Positions 47,653 to 56,725 of a stretch of 64,000 nucleotides of DNA are shown in pieces. Position 1 is the stretch's first letter, and each line of letters opens with the position of its first letter. The translations under genes and the position numbers were made by a program. Where the stretch lies: positions 3,976,001 through 4,040,000 of the forward strand of contig NZ_CP004388.1 of NCBI RefSeq assembly GCF_000300235.2. Reading direction: 5' to 3'. Origin of the DNA: Thalassospira xiamenensis M-5 = DSM 17429. Lineage in GTDB: Bacteria > Pseudomonadota > Alphaproteobacteria > Rhodospirillales > Thalassospiraceae. The notes under the pieces were generated by a model, which saw nothing but the letters and a program-made list of their open reading frames with translations, did no database searches and had not been told where the DNA came from.

Positions 47653-48828
47653 CTATTTGCGCGCGGTGCTGTACAGCAGTTCGGCGATGGTATCGAGGAA
47701 CCCGCCCAGCTGCTTGCGCAGATTTTCAGACTCCCGCGCCAGTTTGCCCGCCATATCGCGGGTGGTATCGGCGGCCTCGCCAGTCTGACCGGCCATTTCG
47801 GAAACCACGGTGATATTGTCGGTCACTTCCTGTGCGCCGCTGGATGCCTGTTCGACATTGCGGGTGATGTTTGATGACAATGCCGTCTGGGTTTCAACAT
47901 TATTCGAAATCAGATCCGAACGGATGGCCAGATCATCAATGACAGATGCAATCTCGCGGATCGAATTGACCGATGCCTCGATTGCATTCTGGATGTCCTG
48001 TACTTTTTCCTCAATCGATTCCGTTGCCTTGCTGGTCTGGTTGGCAAGGCCCTTGACCTCGTTTGCGACCACGGCAAAGCCCTTGCCCGCCTCGCCTGCA
48101 CGGGCCGCCTCGATGGTCGCATTCAGAGCCAGAAGGTTGGTCTGTGCCGCGATATCGCGGATAAAGCTGACAACTTCGACAATCTCGCCTGCTGCTGCTT
48201 CGAGCTGGCCGATACGCCCATCCGTTTCCTGTGCCAGGCCATTCGCACGATTGGCAATTTCTACCGATTCACGAGCCTGATCGGCAACAGTGCGGATCGA
48301 CTGATTGAGTTCTTCGGATGCCTCGGACACACCAGCAACATTGGCCGCCGTTTGACGGGCCGCGGCGGCAACGTTTGTCGAACGCGAACTGGTTTCATGT
48401 GCAATACGATTGGCGTCACCCGATGCGCTTGAAAGCGCACCCGCGGCCTCGGCAATCTGATCAACGGCTTCGAATGAACCGCTTTTGAATTCTTCAACGA
48501 TGGTATTGAAACCGGTCAGTTTTTGTTCAATCGACGCGGTCGCCGCATTGATTTTCTGTGCCGACGTCAGATAGGCCCCGACAAGCCCGGTTTCGACAAT
48601 CCGACGATAATACCGGTTTTCAGAAACAGCCCCCATCGAAGCCGCACTTTCGCGCAAGAAAGCGTCATTTCGGTCAATCAACCTGTTGATCGCGATGAAA
48701 AGTTCGCGCATGTCGGGATGACTGTCGACGCTGGTTATGCGCGCTTCGTAATCCCCTTCGGCCGCGGCCAGAACAACGTCCAGTGCCTTTTTGATCCCCG
48801 ATTTGCTAGAACCACCAAATAGCGACAT
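47653..48828 (-). CDS. Soluble methyl-accepting chemotaxis protein
   Basis: This 391-residue protein has no membrane segment. The N-terminal part (about residues 1-90) is helical, and the rest is the signalling hairpin with the conserved tip [48 protein letters not shown] (read in segments). It lies 26 bases downstream of a separate PAS protein. Together they equal an Aer-type redox or oxygen receptor split in two. The ATG at 48828 follows GAGG. Confidence 0.88.
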   Translation of the reverse strand: MSLFGGSSKSGIKKALDVVLAAAEGDYEARITSVDSHPDMRELFIAINRLIDRNDAFLRESAASMGAVSENRYYRRIVETGLVGAYLTSAQKINAATASIEQKLTGFNTIVEEFKSGSFEAVDQIAEAAGALSSASGDANRIAHETSSRSTNVAAAARQTAANVAGVSEASEELNQSIRTVADQARESVEIANRANGLAQETDGRIGQLEAAAGEIVEVVSFIRDIAAQTNLLALNATIEAARAGEAGKGFAVVANEVKGLANQTSKATESIEEKVQDIQNAIEASVNSIREIASVIDDLAIRSDLISNNVETQTALSSNITRNVEQASSGAQEVTDNITVVSEMAGQTGEAADTTRDMAGKLARESENLRKQLGGFLDTIAELLYSTARK

Positions 48829-48854
48829 TTTGAAACCTCGAATTAGCAAACAGC

Positions 48855-49388
48855 CTAAAGGCTTTGAATGAATTTGTCGTATGCCAGACCGGCATCTGAA
48901 AGCTTTTGCGCCAGAGCTTTTTCCGCGGCGATCATGCCGTCCTTACGATTGGCGGTGCTTTCTTCGATCTGGCGGAGTTCCGCATAAAGCGGGATGATCG
49001 TGTCTTTAAGAACCTTTGGATCAGCCACCCGACGGTTCGAGTGGTAGCCGATGATTTTGCCATTCGCGTCAAGACTGGGCGTGATATGGGCGTACACCCA
49101 GTAATGATCGCCATTCTTTGACATGTTGACGACATAAGCGAAGATCTCGTGACCGGCGGCGATTTCATCCCACAGCAATTTGAAAACACAGCGCGGCATA
49201 TCGGGATGACGAATAAGCGAATGAGGCTGCCCGAGAACTTCCTTTTCATGGTAGTCAGATAGACGCAGGAAAACCTCGTTAGCATATGTAATCCGGCCTT
49301 TAAGGTCAGTTTTGCTGACGATCAGTTCTTCCGGCTCGAAATGACGTTCCTTGCCCGTTGGCTTGGCCCTGACTGGCGTTTGGCTCAC
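48855..49388 (-). CDS. PAS-domain sensor protein (Aer N-terminal half)
   Basis: A 177-residue PAS protein starting at GTG 49388 with GGGGAAAG upstream. Its PAS core ([49 protein letters not shown] read in segments; then [29 protein letters not shown]) is that of the FAD-binding aerotaxis receptor Aer. A short helix follows. No signalling domain is attached; the following gene supplies it. Confidence 0.87.
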   Translation of the reverse strand: MSQTPVRAKPTGKERHFEPEELIVSKTDLKGRITYANEVFLRLSDYHEKEVLGQPHSLIRHPDMPRCVFKLLWDEIAAGHEIFAYVVNMSKNGDHYWVYAHITPSLDANGKIIGYHSNRRVADPKVLKDTIIPLYAELRQIEESTANRKDGMIAAEKALAQKLSDAGLAYDKFIQSL

Positions 49389-49654
49389 GTTTCTTTCCCC
49401 GATTTTCTGTCCGATTACCTGCTATTTTAGATCACAGCAGTTTGAATGCCCGGATACCATGTAACGATATATCCGAGAATGATAAATGTAAAATATCCAT
49501 GTGATACATAGACTAAGCGTGATGATAAAAATTAGATAAATATAATTGGCGCCCACAATCCCAACATACAATAGTAGGATCGACCAACGATCATGTCTTG
49601 TCAGGCGGTCATCCTTTTGATCTTCTGATAAGGGGGTGTTTGCAGGGAAGCAAC

Positions 49655-50038
49655 ATGACAAAAGATCTTCGGGACTTTCCATTTCGCGTGGTGATCCATG
49701 AAAAGCGCTCTGCCCAGGGCGTGCTTGACTGGCTGGACAAGAATATCCGCAGCGACAGATGGACCATGGGCATTCGCAATATCGAACTGCCGCGCGCGAC
49801 CCAATCCGCCCCCATCGTCGATCTGGTGATCTATTTTTCCCGGCGGGAGGATATGGAGCTTTTTCGCGAACGCTGGGCGGGTAAAACGCGCGAGCACAAG
49901 GTCAAACTGAAATTCTGGCGCGCTGCACTTTATGCCTTGCTACACCCGAAGATGGAAATGATCGCCTACGAAAAAGTCGATGACAGCCCAAAACGCATCC
50001 GTCCGGGGGATCCGGAAACAAGCATCAAGAACCCCTGA
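49655..50038 (+). CDS. Hypothetical 127-residue protein
   Basis: I do not recognise this family. The sequence is soluble and basic, with a WLDKNIRSDRWTMGIRNIELP segment, a possible beta strand IVDLVIYFSRREDMELFRERW and a C-terminal KFWRAALYALLHP helix. AGGGAAG precedes the ATG at 49655. A strong terminator follows 6 bases after the stop, and codon use resembles the neighbours, so the gene is probably real. It is alone on the plus strand, between chemotaxis and nucleoside transporter genes. Confidence 0.65.
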   Translation: MTKDLRDFPFRVVIHEKRSAQGVLDWLDKNIRSDRWTMGIRNIELPRATQSAPIVDLVIYFSRREDMELFRERWAGKTREHKVKLKFWRAALYALLHPKMEMIAYEKVDDSPKRIRPGDPETSIKNP

Positions 50039-50043
50039 AACGA

Positions 50044-50074
50044 AACAACCCCGCACATCAGATGCGGGGTTGTT
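50044..50074. terminator. Bidirectional terminator between the hypothetical gene and the BMP gene
   Basis: Perfect 12-base arms (AACAACCCCGCA / TGCGGGGTTGTT, 7-base loop) lie between two converging stops. The stem ends in GTT/AAC pairs that supply the U-rich tract on both strands. Confidence 0.8.
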
Positions 50075-50109
50075 CAGTACGTCGCCGTTACAGGACGTGC
50101 AAATCGTGA

Positions 50110-51192
50110 TTATTTCGGCAGTTCGGCATCAATGCCTTTGATGTACCAGTCCATGCCCAGAAGCATTTCGTCGGTTGCATCTTCGCCTTCCTTGATGCGC
50201 AATTCGCCAGCCTGATCATAGATCGGGCCTGCGAACGGATGAATTTCACCTGATGCGATCTTGGCTTCGGTTTCTTCGGCCAGTGCTTTTACGTCGTCCG
50301 GCATGTTGGTGTAAGGTGCCATGTCCACCATACCGGAATCAATACCGCCCCATGTGTCGATTGATTCCCAAGTACCATCCATGACAGCCTTGGCGCGTGC
50401 GACATAATATTCATCCCAATGGTCAACAATCGCGGTCAACTGTGCCTTCGGGGCGAATTTGATCATGTCGGATGCCTGACCAAAACCAACGATACCGCGG
50501 TTCTCGGCAACCTGAAGCGGAGCCGGGCTATCGGTGTGCTGGACCATGATGTCAGCACCCTGATCAATCAGGGCCTTGGCTGCGTCGCCTTCTTTGCCCG
50601 GATCGTACCAGGTGTTTGCCCAGACGATTTTGACTTTCACATCCGGGTTAACCGACCATGCACCCAGCATGAAGGCGTTGATGCCACGAACAACTTCCGG
50701 GATCGGGAACGAACCGACATAGCCGACAATGTTCGACTTGGTCATTTTACCTGCGATCACACCAGCAACGTAACGGCCTTCATAGAAACGCGCGGCATAG
50801 GTCGAAACGTTTGCATCACGTTTGTAACCGGTTGCATGTTCGAATTTCACATTCGGGAACTGCTTGGCGACCTTGACAGTCGGGTTCATGAAACCGAACG
50901 AGGTGGTGAAAATCAGGTTATGGCCGGTCTGGGCCAGCTGACGAATCACACGTTCAGCATCGGCACCTTCCGGAACGCTTTCGACGTAACTGGTGGTGGC
51001 ATTGTCACCAAGGGCCGCTTCGATCGCCTGACGACCGATGTCGTGACGATAGGACCAGCCATGGTCACCAATCGGTCCGACATAAACAAAGCCGGCTTTG
51101 ACGTCTTCGGCCTGGGCTGCACCCATGCCGAGTGCAAGTGCACCGGTTGCCACAACGGCGGCAAGCGTGCGCTTCACGAGGTTTGCATTCAT
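50110..51192 (-). CDS. BMP-family nucleoside-binding protein (PnrA-like)
   Basis: A periplasmic binding protein of 360 residues. The signal peptide ends GAAQAEDVKAGF; the BMP landmarks VGPIGDHGWSYRHDIGR, FTTSFGFMNP, FEHATGYKR and IMVQHTDSPAPLQ follow. PnrA-type proteins bind purine nucleosides and bases. It is last in the transporter cluster, 217 bases after the second permease, so it may have its own promoter. The purine genes around it support a purine substrate. Confidence 0.9.
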   Translation of the reverse strand: MNANLVKRTLAAVVATGALALGMGAAQAEDVKAGFVYVGPIGDHGWSYRHDIGRQAIEAALGDNATTSYVESVPEGADAERVIRQLAQTGHNLIFTTSFGFMNPTVKVAKQFPNVKFEHATGYKRDANVSTYAARFYEGRYVAGVIAGKMTKSNIVGYVGSFPIPEVVRGINAFMLGAWSVNPDVKVKIVWANTWYDPGKEGDAAKALIDQGADIMVQHTDSPAPLQVAENRGIVGFGQASDMIKFAPKAQLTAIVDHWDEYYVARAKAVMDGTWESIDTWGGIDSGMVDMAPYTNMPDDVKALAEETEAKIASGEIHPFAGPIYDQAGELRIKEGEDATDEMLLGMDWYIKGIDAELPK

Positions 51193-51409
51193 TATCTGGT
51201 CTCCCTGTTAATCAGCTAATCAGGATTTAAACCCAATTGTTTACGCAATCAATGACGTGTTCTTGTCCAGACCAAGACTCAGCCAAACCGGCCTGATGAT
51301 ATCCAGAGATAATATTCAGAACGGCTTGATTGAGTTTTGGTCCGATACGCACTTCCTCCCACCGGGTCGGGGAATCTTTTTGGCGTTCCCCGATCCCGTT
51401 GCACCAGCC

Positions 51410-52330
51410 CTATTGTGCGGGCCGGAACGCCTGCCCGATACAGGCAGGTGCATTCAATCTGATCTTGGCGCGATCACTGGAAATGATCACCAGAACAATC
51501 ACGGTCGCAAGGTAAGGCAACATCGACATGAATTGTGACGGGACATGAACACCCGCACTTTGCGCATGAAGCTGCAATACCGAAATAAGCCCGAACATAT
51601 AGGCCCCGGCCAACAATCGCCCCGGACGCCACGTTGCAAACACCACAAGTGCCAATGCGATCCAGCCACGACCCGCGGTCATGTTTTCGGCCCACATCGG
51701 CGTATATGAAAGTGACAGATACGCCCCGGCAAGCCCCGCCATTGCCCCACCAAACATGGTCGCCATATAGCGGATTTTGATCACCGAATAACCAATGGCA
51801 TGCGCGGAATGATGCGAATCACCAACCGCCTTGAGGATCAATCCGCCACGGGTCCGTGACAGGAAAAATCCGACCGCAATCACCATCACAATCGACAGAT
51901 AAACCAGAAAATCCTGACCAAACAGAATTTCACCAACCAGCGGAATATCGGTCAGAACCGGGATATGAAGCCCCGGAAGCGGTTCAATCGCAAAACCGAC
52001 AAAGCCGGAGCCAACAAGCGCTGAAAAACCGACCCCGAATATGGTTAGAGCCAAACCCGTTGCCACCTGATTGGCCATAAGGGTCAATGTCAGGAAGGCG
52101 AAGATCAACGACATCAGCATTCCGGCAACGATTGCCGCTAGGATACCCAGAATGGCCGATCCGCTTGACGCGGTAACCGCAAAGCCGGAAATTGCCCCGA
52201 CCAGCATCATGCCTTCGACGCCAAGGTTCAGCACACCGGATTTTTCGGTGATCAGTTCGCCGGTCGACGCCAGCAAAAGCGGGGTCGATGCCGTAATCAC
52301 AGTCAGCATCAGTGGAATGAGCCAATCCAT
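51410..52330 (-). CDS. Nucleoside-type ABC transporter permease (second permease)
   Basis: A 306-residue membrane protein of the BmpC/NupQ type, with ITASTPLLLASTGELITEKSGVLNLGVEGMMLVGA (read in parts) near the start and about eight helices. Its start shares one base with the preceding permease stop. With the other permease it forms the pore of the importer. Confidence 0.9.
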   Translation of the reverse strand: MDWLIPLMLTVITASTPLLLASTGELITEKSGVLNLGVEGMMLVGAISGFAVTASSGSAILGILAAIVAGMLMSLIFAFLTLTLMANQVATGLALTIFGVGFSALVGSGFVGFAIEPLPGLHIPVLTDIPLVGEILFGQDFLVYLSIVMVIAVGFFLSRTRGGLILKAVGDSHHSAHAIGYSVIKIRYMATMFGGAMAGLAGAYLSLSYTPMWAENMTAGRGWIALALVVFATWRPGRLLAGAYMFGLISVLQLHAQSAGVHVPSQFMSMLPYLATVIVLVIISSDRAKIRLNAPACIGQAFRPAQ

Positions 52331-53409
52331 TATGCGGCCTCCCCTTTGGCAGCAGGGGTTCCGAAACGAACCCGATACTTGGTCAAAACATCACATGCCA
52401 GCAGGAAGAACAGCAAAATCCCCTGGAACAGGCCGGTTACTGCATTTGGCAGCCCCAACGTAATCTGGGCCAATTCCCCCCCTAGGTAGGTCAGCGCCAT
52501 GATCAGCCCACCAAACAGAATACCCAGCGGATGCAACCGCCCAAGGAAGGCAACGATAATCGCGGTAAAGCCATAACCGGGCGATATGGCGGGTTGCAAC
52601 TGACCGATAGGTCCGGCAACCTCAAACAGACCGGCAAGACCGGAAAGACCGCCGCCCAGCAACAGGGTAAACCAGACCATGCGTTTCTGCCGGAACCCAA
52701 CATGACGCGCGGCCTGCGGGGCCTTGCCCACCACGCGCAACTGGAACCCGATCACGGATTTCGACAGCAAAATCCACCCGGCAATCACCACCAGTACCGC
52801 AAAGGCCGTTCCAAGGTGGACCCGCGTACCGTCATAAATGATCGGCAACAGGCCTGCATCCGGGAACGGGCGGGATTCAGGGAAGTTGAATCCTTCGGGG
52901 TTGCGCCACGGCCCATGCACAAGGAAGCTCAGGAACAGTGTTGCGACATAGGTCAGCATCAGGCTGGTCAGGATTTCGTTGGCATTGAATCTGGTGCGCA
53001 AAAGCGCCGGTATCGCCCCCCAGAAGGCCCCGCCAATCGCCCCAAGAACAAACATTGCGGGCAAAAGGAACATGCTTTCACTGTCATGAAAATACAGCGC
53101 AAGACCACCGCCGAATATGGCGCCCATGGTCAATTGACCCTCGGCACCGATGTTCCAGACATTGGCGCGGAACCCCATCGACAGCCCGATGGCAATGATC
53201 ACAAGCGGAGTTGCCTTAACAAACAGTTCCGAAAGTCCGTAGCTGTCGTTGATCGGCAGGATGAAGAAAGTATAGAGCGCATCGAACGGGTTCTTGCCCA
53301 TAAAGGAAAAGATGATCCCGCCGACAAACAGCGTCATGAGAATTGCCAGAACCGGCGACAGATAAACCATCGCCTGACTATGCTGGCGACGGGGTTCAAG
53401 CCTGATCAA
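52330..53409 (-). CDS. Nucleoside-type ABC transporter permease (first permease)
   Basis: A 359-residue membrane protein of the BmpB/NupP type with ATPLVIIAIGLSMGFRANVWNIGAEGQLTMGAI (read in parts), FNANEILTSLMLTYVA and about nine helices. It overlaps the ATPase gene end by 14 bases. Confidence 0.9.
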   Translation of the reverse strand: MIRLEPRRQHSQAMVYLSPVLAILMTLFVGGIIFSFMGKNPFDALYTFFILPINDSYGLSELFVKATPLVIIAIGLSMGFRANVWNIGAEGQLTMGAIFGGGLALYFHDSESMFLLPAMFVLGAIGGAFWGAIPALLRTRFNANEILTSLMLTYVATLFLSFLVHGPWRNPEGFNFPESRPFPDAGLLPIIYDGTRVHLGTAFAVLVVIAGWILLSKSVIGFQLRVVGKAPQAARHVGFRQKRMVWFTLLLGGGLSGLAGLFEVAGPIGQLQPAISPGYGFTAIIVAFLGRLHPLGILFGGLIMALTYLGGELAQITLGLPNAVTGLFQGILLFFLLACDVLTKYRVRFGTPAAKGEAA

Positions 53410-54979
53410 CGTGATCTCCTTCGATAAGCTCTTTCGTCTTCAGGGTTACGTCGCCGTCCAGATCGTGAAGTCCCCCCATCAACAAACCGATTTCCTCGAC
53501 ACTGACGTCGGCCATCGGCCGCGGGGCGGACATCTTGCCTTCGGCCATCACCACCACCTGATCACAGATGGCGAAAATCTCGTCCAGATCCTGCGAAATC
53601 ACCAGAACCGCCGTGCCCTTCGCCGCCAGATCAAGCAATGCCTGATGGATGGCACTTGCCGCACCGGCATCCACACCCCAGGTCGGTTGGGAAATCACCA
53701 GTACGCCCGGATCCTGAAGGATCTCACGCCCGACGATGAATTTCTGGAGGTTGCCACCCGAAAGGCTTCCGGCCTCGGCCGAGGCACCGGTGGTGCGTAC
53801 ATCAAATGTCTTGATGATCTTGTCGGCAAAGGTACGGGTCGGCACTTCGCGGATCAGACCACGTGCAGACAACGCCATACGACGAAACGCTGTTAAAAAA
53901 CCGTTTTCCGACAGGCTCATATCGGGAACGGCACCATGCCCGTTACGTTCTTCGGGCACAAACGCAGCACCAAGCCGACGGCGGCGGCGCGGACCCAAAT
54001 GCGCAACCGGATTACCATCAATTTTGATGCAGTCGGGCGTGCCGATGATTTCGGTTTCGCCAGCCAGTGCCTGAAACAGCTCGTTCTGACCATTTCCGGC
54101 GACACCGGCAACGCCCATGATTTCGCCGCCGCGCACCTTAAGGCCAATCCCCTTAAGGTCGGTGCCGAATTGTTCGTCGCTGATCAGTGAGAGATCGGAA
54201 ATATCAAGACGCACATCCCCGAATTTGCGTGTCCCGCTGCGATCGGGTGCGGTCAGTTTCTGGCCGATCATCATTTCGGCCATGGATTTCGCCGTTTCCG
54301 CGCGCGGATCACACCCGCCAACGACCTTGCCGCCGCGCAAGACGGTCGCCTTCTGACACAGTGCTTTGACTTCGTGCAGCTTGTGGCTGATATACAGGAT
54401 CGCGCAACCTTCATCTGCAAGACGGCGCAATGTTTCAAACAGCTTTTCGACTTCCTGCGGGGTCAAAACCGATGTCGGCTCGTCCAGAATAAGCAGTTTT
54501 GGATTTTGCAGAAGGCATCTGACGATTTCGATCCGCTGACGTTCACCAACCGAAAGTGTATAGACATGCCGATCTGGATCAAGCGGCAGACCATAGGTCT
54601 TTTCGACCTCGATCACCTGCTGACGCAGGGCGGCCATATCGCGCACGTCGTTCATCGCCAATGCGATGTTTTCCAGAACCGTCATGGTTTCAAACAGCGA
54701 AAAATGCTGGAATACCAGCCCAATGCCCATTTCGCGTGCGTCATGCGGGCTATGGATCGTGACCGGCTTTCCTTCCCACAGCAATGCGCCATGATCGGCC
54801 TGCAACACGCCATAGATAATTTTCACAAGCGTACTTTTACCCGCGCCATTTTCCCCCAGAAGGGCATGGATTTCGCCAGGTTCGATACGGAAACTGATAT
54901 CGTCATTTGCCAGACAGCCCGGAAAGGCCTTGGTCACACCGCGCACTTCAAGCTGTGCCGGTTTCACCGCGCCTGTCAT
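53396..54979 (-). CDS. Nucleoside-type ABC transporter ATP-binding protein (two ATPase domains)
   Basis: A tandem ATPase of 527 residues from the ATG at 54979 (MTGAVKPAQLEVRGV); a GTG at 55033 is also in frame. Domain one has Walker A GENGAGKSTLVKIIYG, the signature LSVGERQRIEIVRCL and Walker B LILDEPTSVLTPQE. Domain two has GVAGNGQNELF in place of a full Walker A and GSLSGGNLQKFIVGRE. This asymmetry is normal for RbsA/NupO-type ATPases. It heads the transporter genes and is the first leftward gene after guaD. Confidence 0.9.
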   Translation of the reverse strand: MTGAVKPAQLEVRGVTKAFPGCLANDDISFRIEPGEIHALLGENGAGKSTLVKIIYGVLQADHGALLWEGKPVTIHSPHDAREMGIGLVFQHFSLFETMTVLENIALAMNDVRDMAALRQQVIEVEKTYGLPLDPDRHVYTLSVGERQRIEIVRCLLQNPKLLILDEPTSVLTPQEVEKLFETLRRLADEGCAILYISHKLHEVKALCQKATVLRGGKVVGGCDPRAETAKSMAEMMIGQKLTAPDRSGTRKFGDVRLDISDLSLISDEQFGTDLKGIGLKVRGGEIMGVAGVAGNGQNELFQALAGETEIIGTPDCIKIDGNPVAHLGPRRRRRLGAAFVPEERNGHGAVPDMSLSENGFLTAFRRMALSARGLIREVPTRTFADKIIKTFDVRTTGASAEAGSLSGGNLQKFIVGREILQDPGVLVISQPTWGVDAGAASAIHQALLDLAAKGTAVLVISQDLDEIFAICDQVVVMAEGKMSAPRPMADVSVEEIGLLMGGLHDLDGDVTLKTKELIEGDHVDQA

Positions 54980-55101
54980 CACCAAGCCTTTATCTGAGCC
55001 GGTATTCCCGGTCCTCGACGTCACTGCTGCCACCCCTATTTTGCGATCCGATCACGCGCACCGTTGGTATTACCCGTTCACGGTTTGCTAATCAAACGGT
55101 C

Positions 55102-55584
55102 TCAATACGCGATTTTATCTTCTTTGGCATCCCAGGCCGCAAAGACATCACGCGCTTCCCCTAAATCCAGATGTTCGCACGGCAGGCTCCGATCCGGGAT
55201 CGGTTTTGCCACTTCATCATACAGGAATTGATCGTCAAAGCCGATTGCCGCGGCATCTTCGCGGGAATTGGCATAATAGATTCGGTCAAGACGGGCCCAA
55301 TAGATCGCGGCAAGGCACATCGGGCAGGGTTCGCAACTGGTGTAAATCTCGCATCCGGCAAGATTGAAGGTACCAAGCTTTTCGCAGGCCGCGCGTATGG
55401 CACTGACTTCGGCATGGGCGGTCGGATCGTTGCTGGATGTGACATTGTTCCATCCTTCGGCAACGACTTCACCGTTCCTGACAATGATTGCCCCGAACGG
55501 ACCGCCACAGCCTTCTTCCATTTTTGCCCGCGATAAATTCACGGCATGGAGCATGTGTTCATGCTTGGCATCACACACAGCCAA
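55102..55584 (-). CDS. guaD: Guanine deaminase (cytidine-deaminase fold)
   Basis: The enzyme deaminates guanine to xanthine, feeding XDH. The 160-residue protein has the zinc motifs HAEVSAI and TSCEPCPMCLAAIYWA. The C-terminal FLYDEVAKPI and EARDVFAAW segment is typical of the B. subtilis GuaD type, distinct from tRNA adenosine deaminase. The start is a TTG at 55584 or a GTG six bases on, both behind GGGAG. Placement between xdhC and the purine importer fits the role. Confidence 0.88.
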   Translation of the reverse strand: MAVCDAKHEHMLHAVNLSRAKMEEGCGGPFGAIIVRNGEVVAEGWNNVTSSNDPTAHAEVSAIRAACEKLGTFNLAGCEIYTSCEPCPMCLAAIYWARLDRIYYANSREDAAAIGFDDQFLYDEVAKPIPDRSLPCEHLDLGEARDVFAAWDAKEDKIAY

Positions 55585-55686
55585 ATCTCCCTATATGAAC
55601 TCCTGATCCGGTGAACGGATCCTCCTGATCAGGCCACTATTGGCGCGGCCCTTTATCATTTATATGCCTTGCAAAGAAGGCCTTTA

Positions 55687-56721
55687 TCATCCGGCAAGGC
55701 CGTCTTGTGCGACCCTGTTCACCAGATTTTGCGCCATTCGTGCTTCACGCACGGACAGCAATTGCACAGCGACCGATGCCGCGATGATTGCCGGTTGTTT
55801 GCCCACAATGCCTTGAATTCCAATCGGGCATGTCAAACGACCGATTTCCGCATCTCCCAACCCGCGATCTTTTAATCGCCGGACAAAACGCGCGCGTTTG
55901 GTTTGGCTTCCGATCATGCCGACAAAACCAAGATCATCCCGCATCAAAGCCGCCCGGCAGATGTCAAAATCCTGCGCGTGACTGTGCGTCAGGATCAGAG
56001 CAAAGGCACCAGGCGGCATGTCGCCCACTTCGTTCTGTGGCCTATCGCTTTGATGCAGATGCAGTTTTGCTGTTTCTGGCAGGGTCAGGTATTCATCACG
56101 CGAATCGATCAGATGAAGATCGAACGGCAAGGGCGCCAGTGCCTGAACAATCGCCTGCCCGACATGCCCGGCACCAAACAGCCAAAGCGGTGTTGCCCCG
56201 TCGTCAAGCCGCAGGCAAAGTTTCCGTTCCTCGCCCGCCCCCGACAAACCGCCGCACACGCCTGTAAAAAGACGATCCAGTGCTTCGGCATCCGCAGCGC
56301 TGGCAGTTTCAAGATGTCGACTTTCGCCCATCGGCAACAATACCCAGTCACCATGACCAATACCGGCGCGGTTTTGTGTGCTGCTTATTGCGGTGGCCAG
56401 CTGATGCTTTTGCATCGGGTTCAGCCGGTGAAATGCAATATCGACAGCGCCCCCACAACATTGCCCAAGCCCCGGCCCCAAGGGGAACGGGACCAGTTCC
56501 GTGATGATATCGCCCTGCGAGGCAAGAGTTTGACGGGCACGCAATGTGACCTGATGTTCGAGATTGCCGCCGCCAATCGTTCCGGCAATGGCATTTTCGC
56601 TGACCAGCATAAACGCCCCTGCCTCCCGCGGGGTGGACCCGCGAATGGCCGCCACACTGATTAGCATCACCGGATCAGGGGACTGCAACACAGCAATATG
56701 GGCGTCATGGGACAGGCGCAT
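55687..56721 (-). CDS. xdhC: Xanthine dehydrogenase accessory protein XdhC
   Basis: XdhC inserts sulfurated molybdenum cofactor into XdhB. The 344-residue protein has AAIRGSTPREAGAFMLV at the start, GGNLEHQVTLRARQ, the Rossmann segment WLFGAGHVGQAIVQAL and LGFVGMIGSQTKRARFVRRL. The ATG at 56721 has GGGGGAA before it and lies four bases after the xdhB stop. Confidence 0.93.
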   Translation of the reverse strand: MRLSHDAHIAVLQSPDPVMLISVAAIRGSTPREAGAFMLVSENAIAGTIGGGNLEHQVTLRARQTLASQGDIITELVPFPLGPGLGQCCGGAVDIAFHRLNPMQKHQLATAISSTQNRAGIGHGDWVLLPMGESRHLETASAADAEALDRLFTGVCGGLSGAGEERKLCLRLDDGATPLWLFGAGHVGQAIVQALAPLPFDLHLIDSRDEYLTLPETAKLHLHQSDRPQNEVGDMPPGAFALILTHSHAQDFDICRAALMRDDLGFVGMIGSQTKRARFVRRLKDRGLGDAEIGRLTCPIGIQGIVGKQPAIIAASVAVQLLSVREARMAQNLVNRVAQDGLAG

Positions 56722-56725
56722 GATG

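Noticed and set aside
55640-55690. GCCTTGC / GCAAGGC inverted repeat after xdhC as a terminator
   Set aside because: The loop is long and no T-run follows, so the evidence is insufficient.
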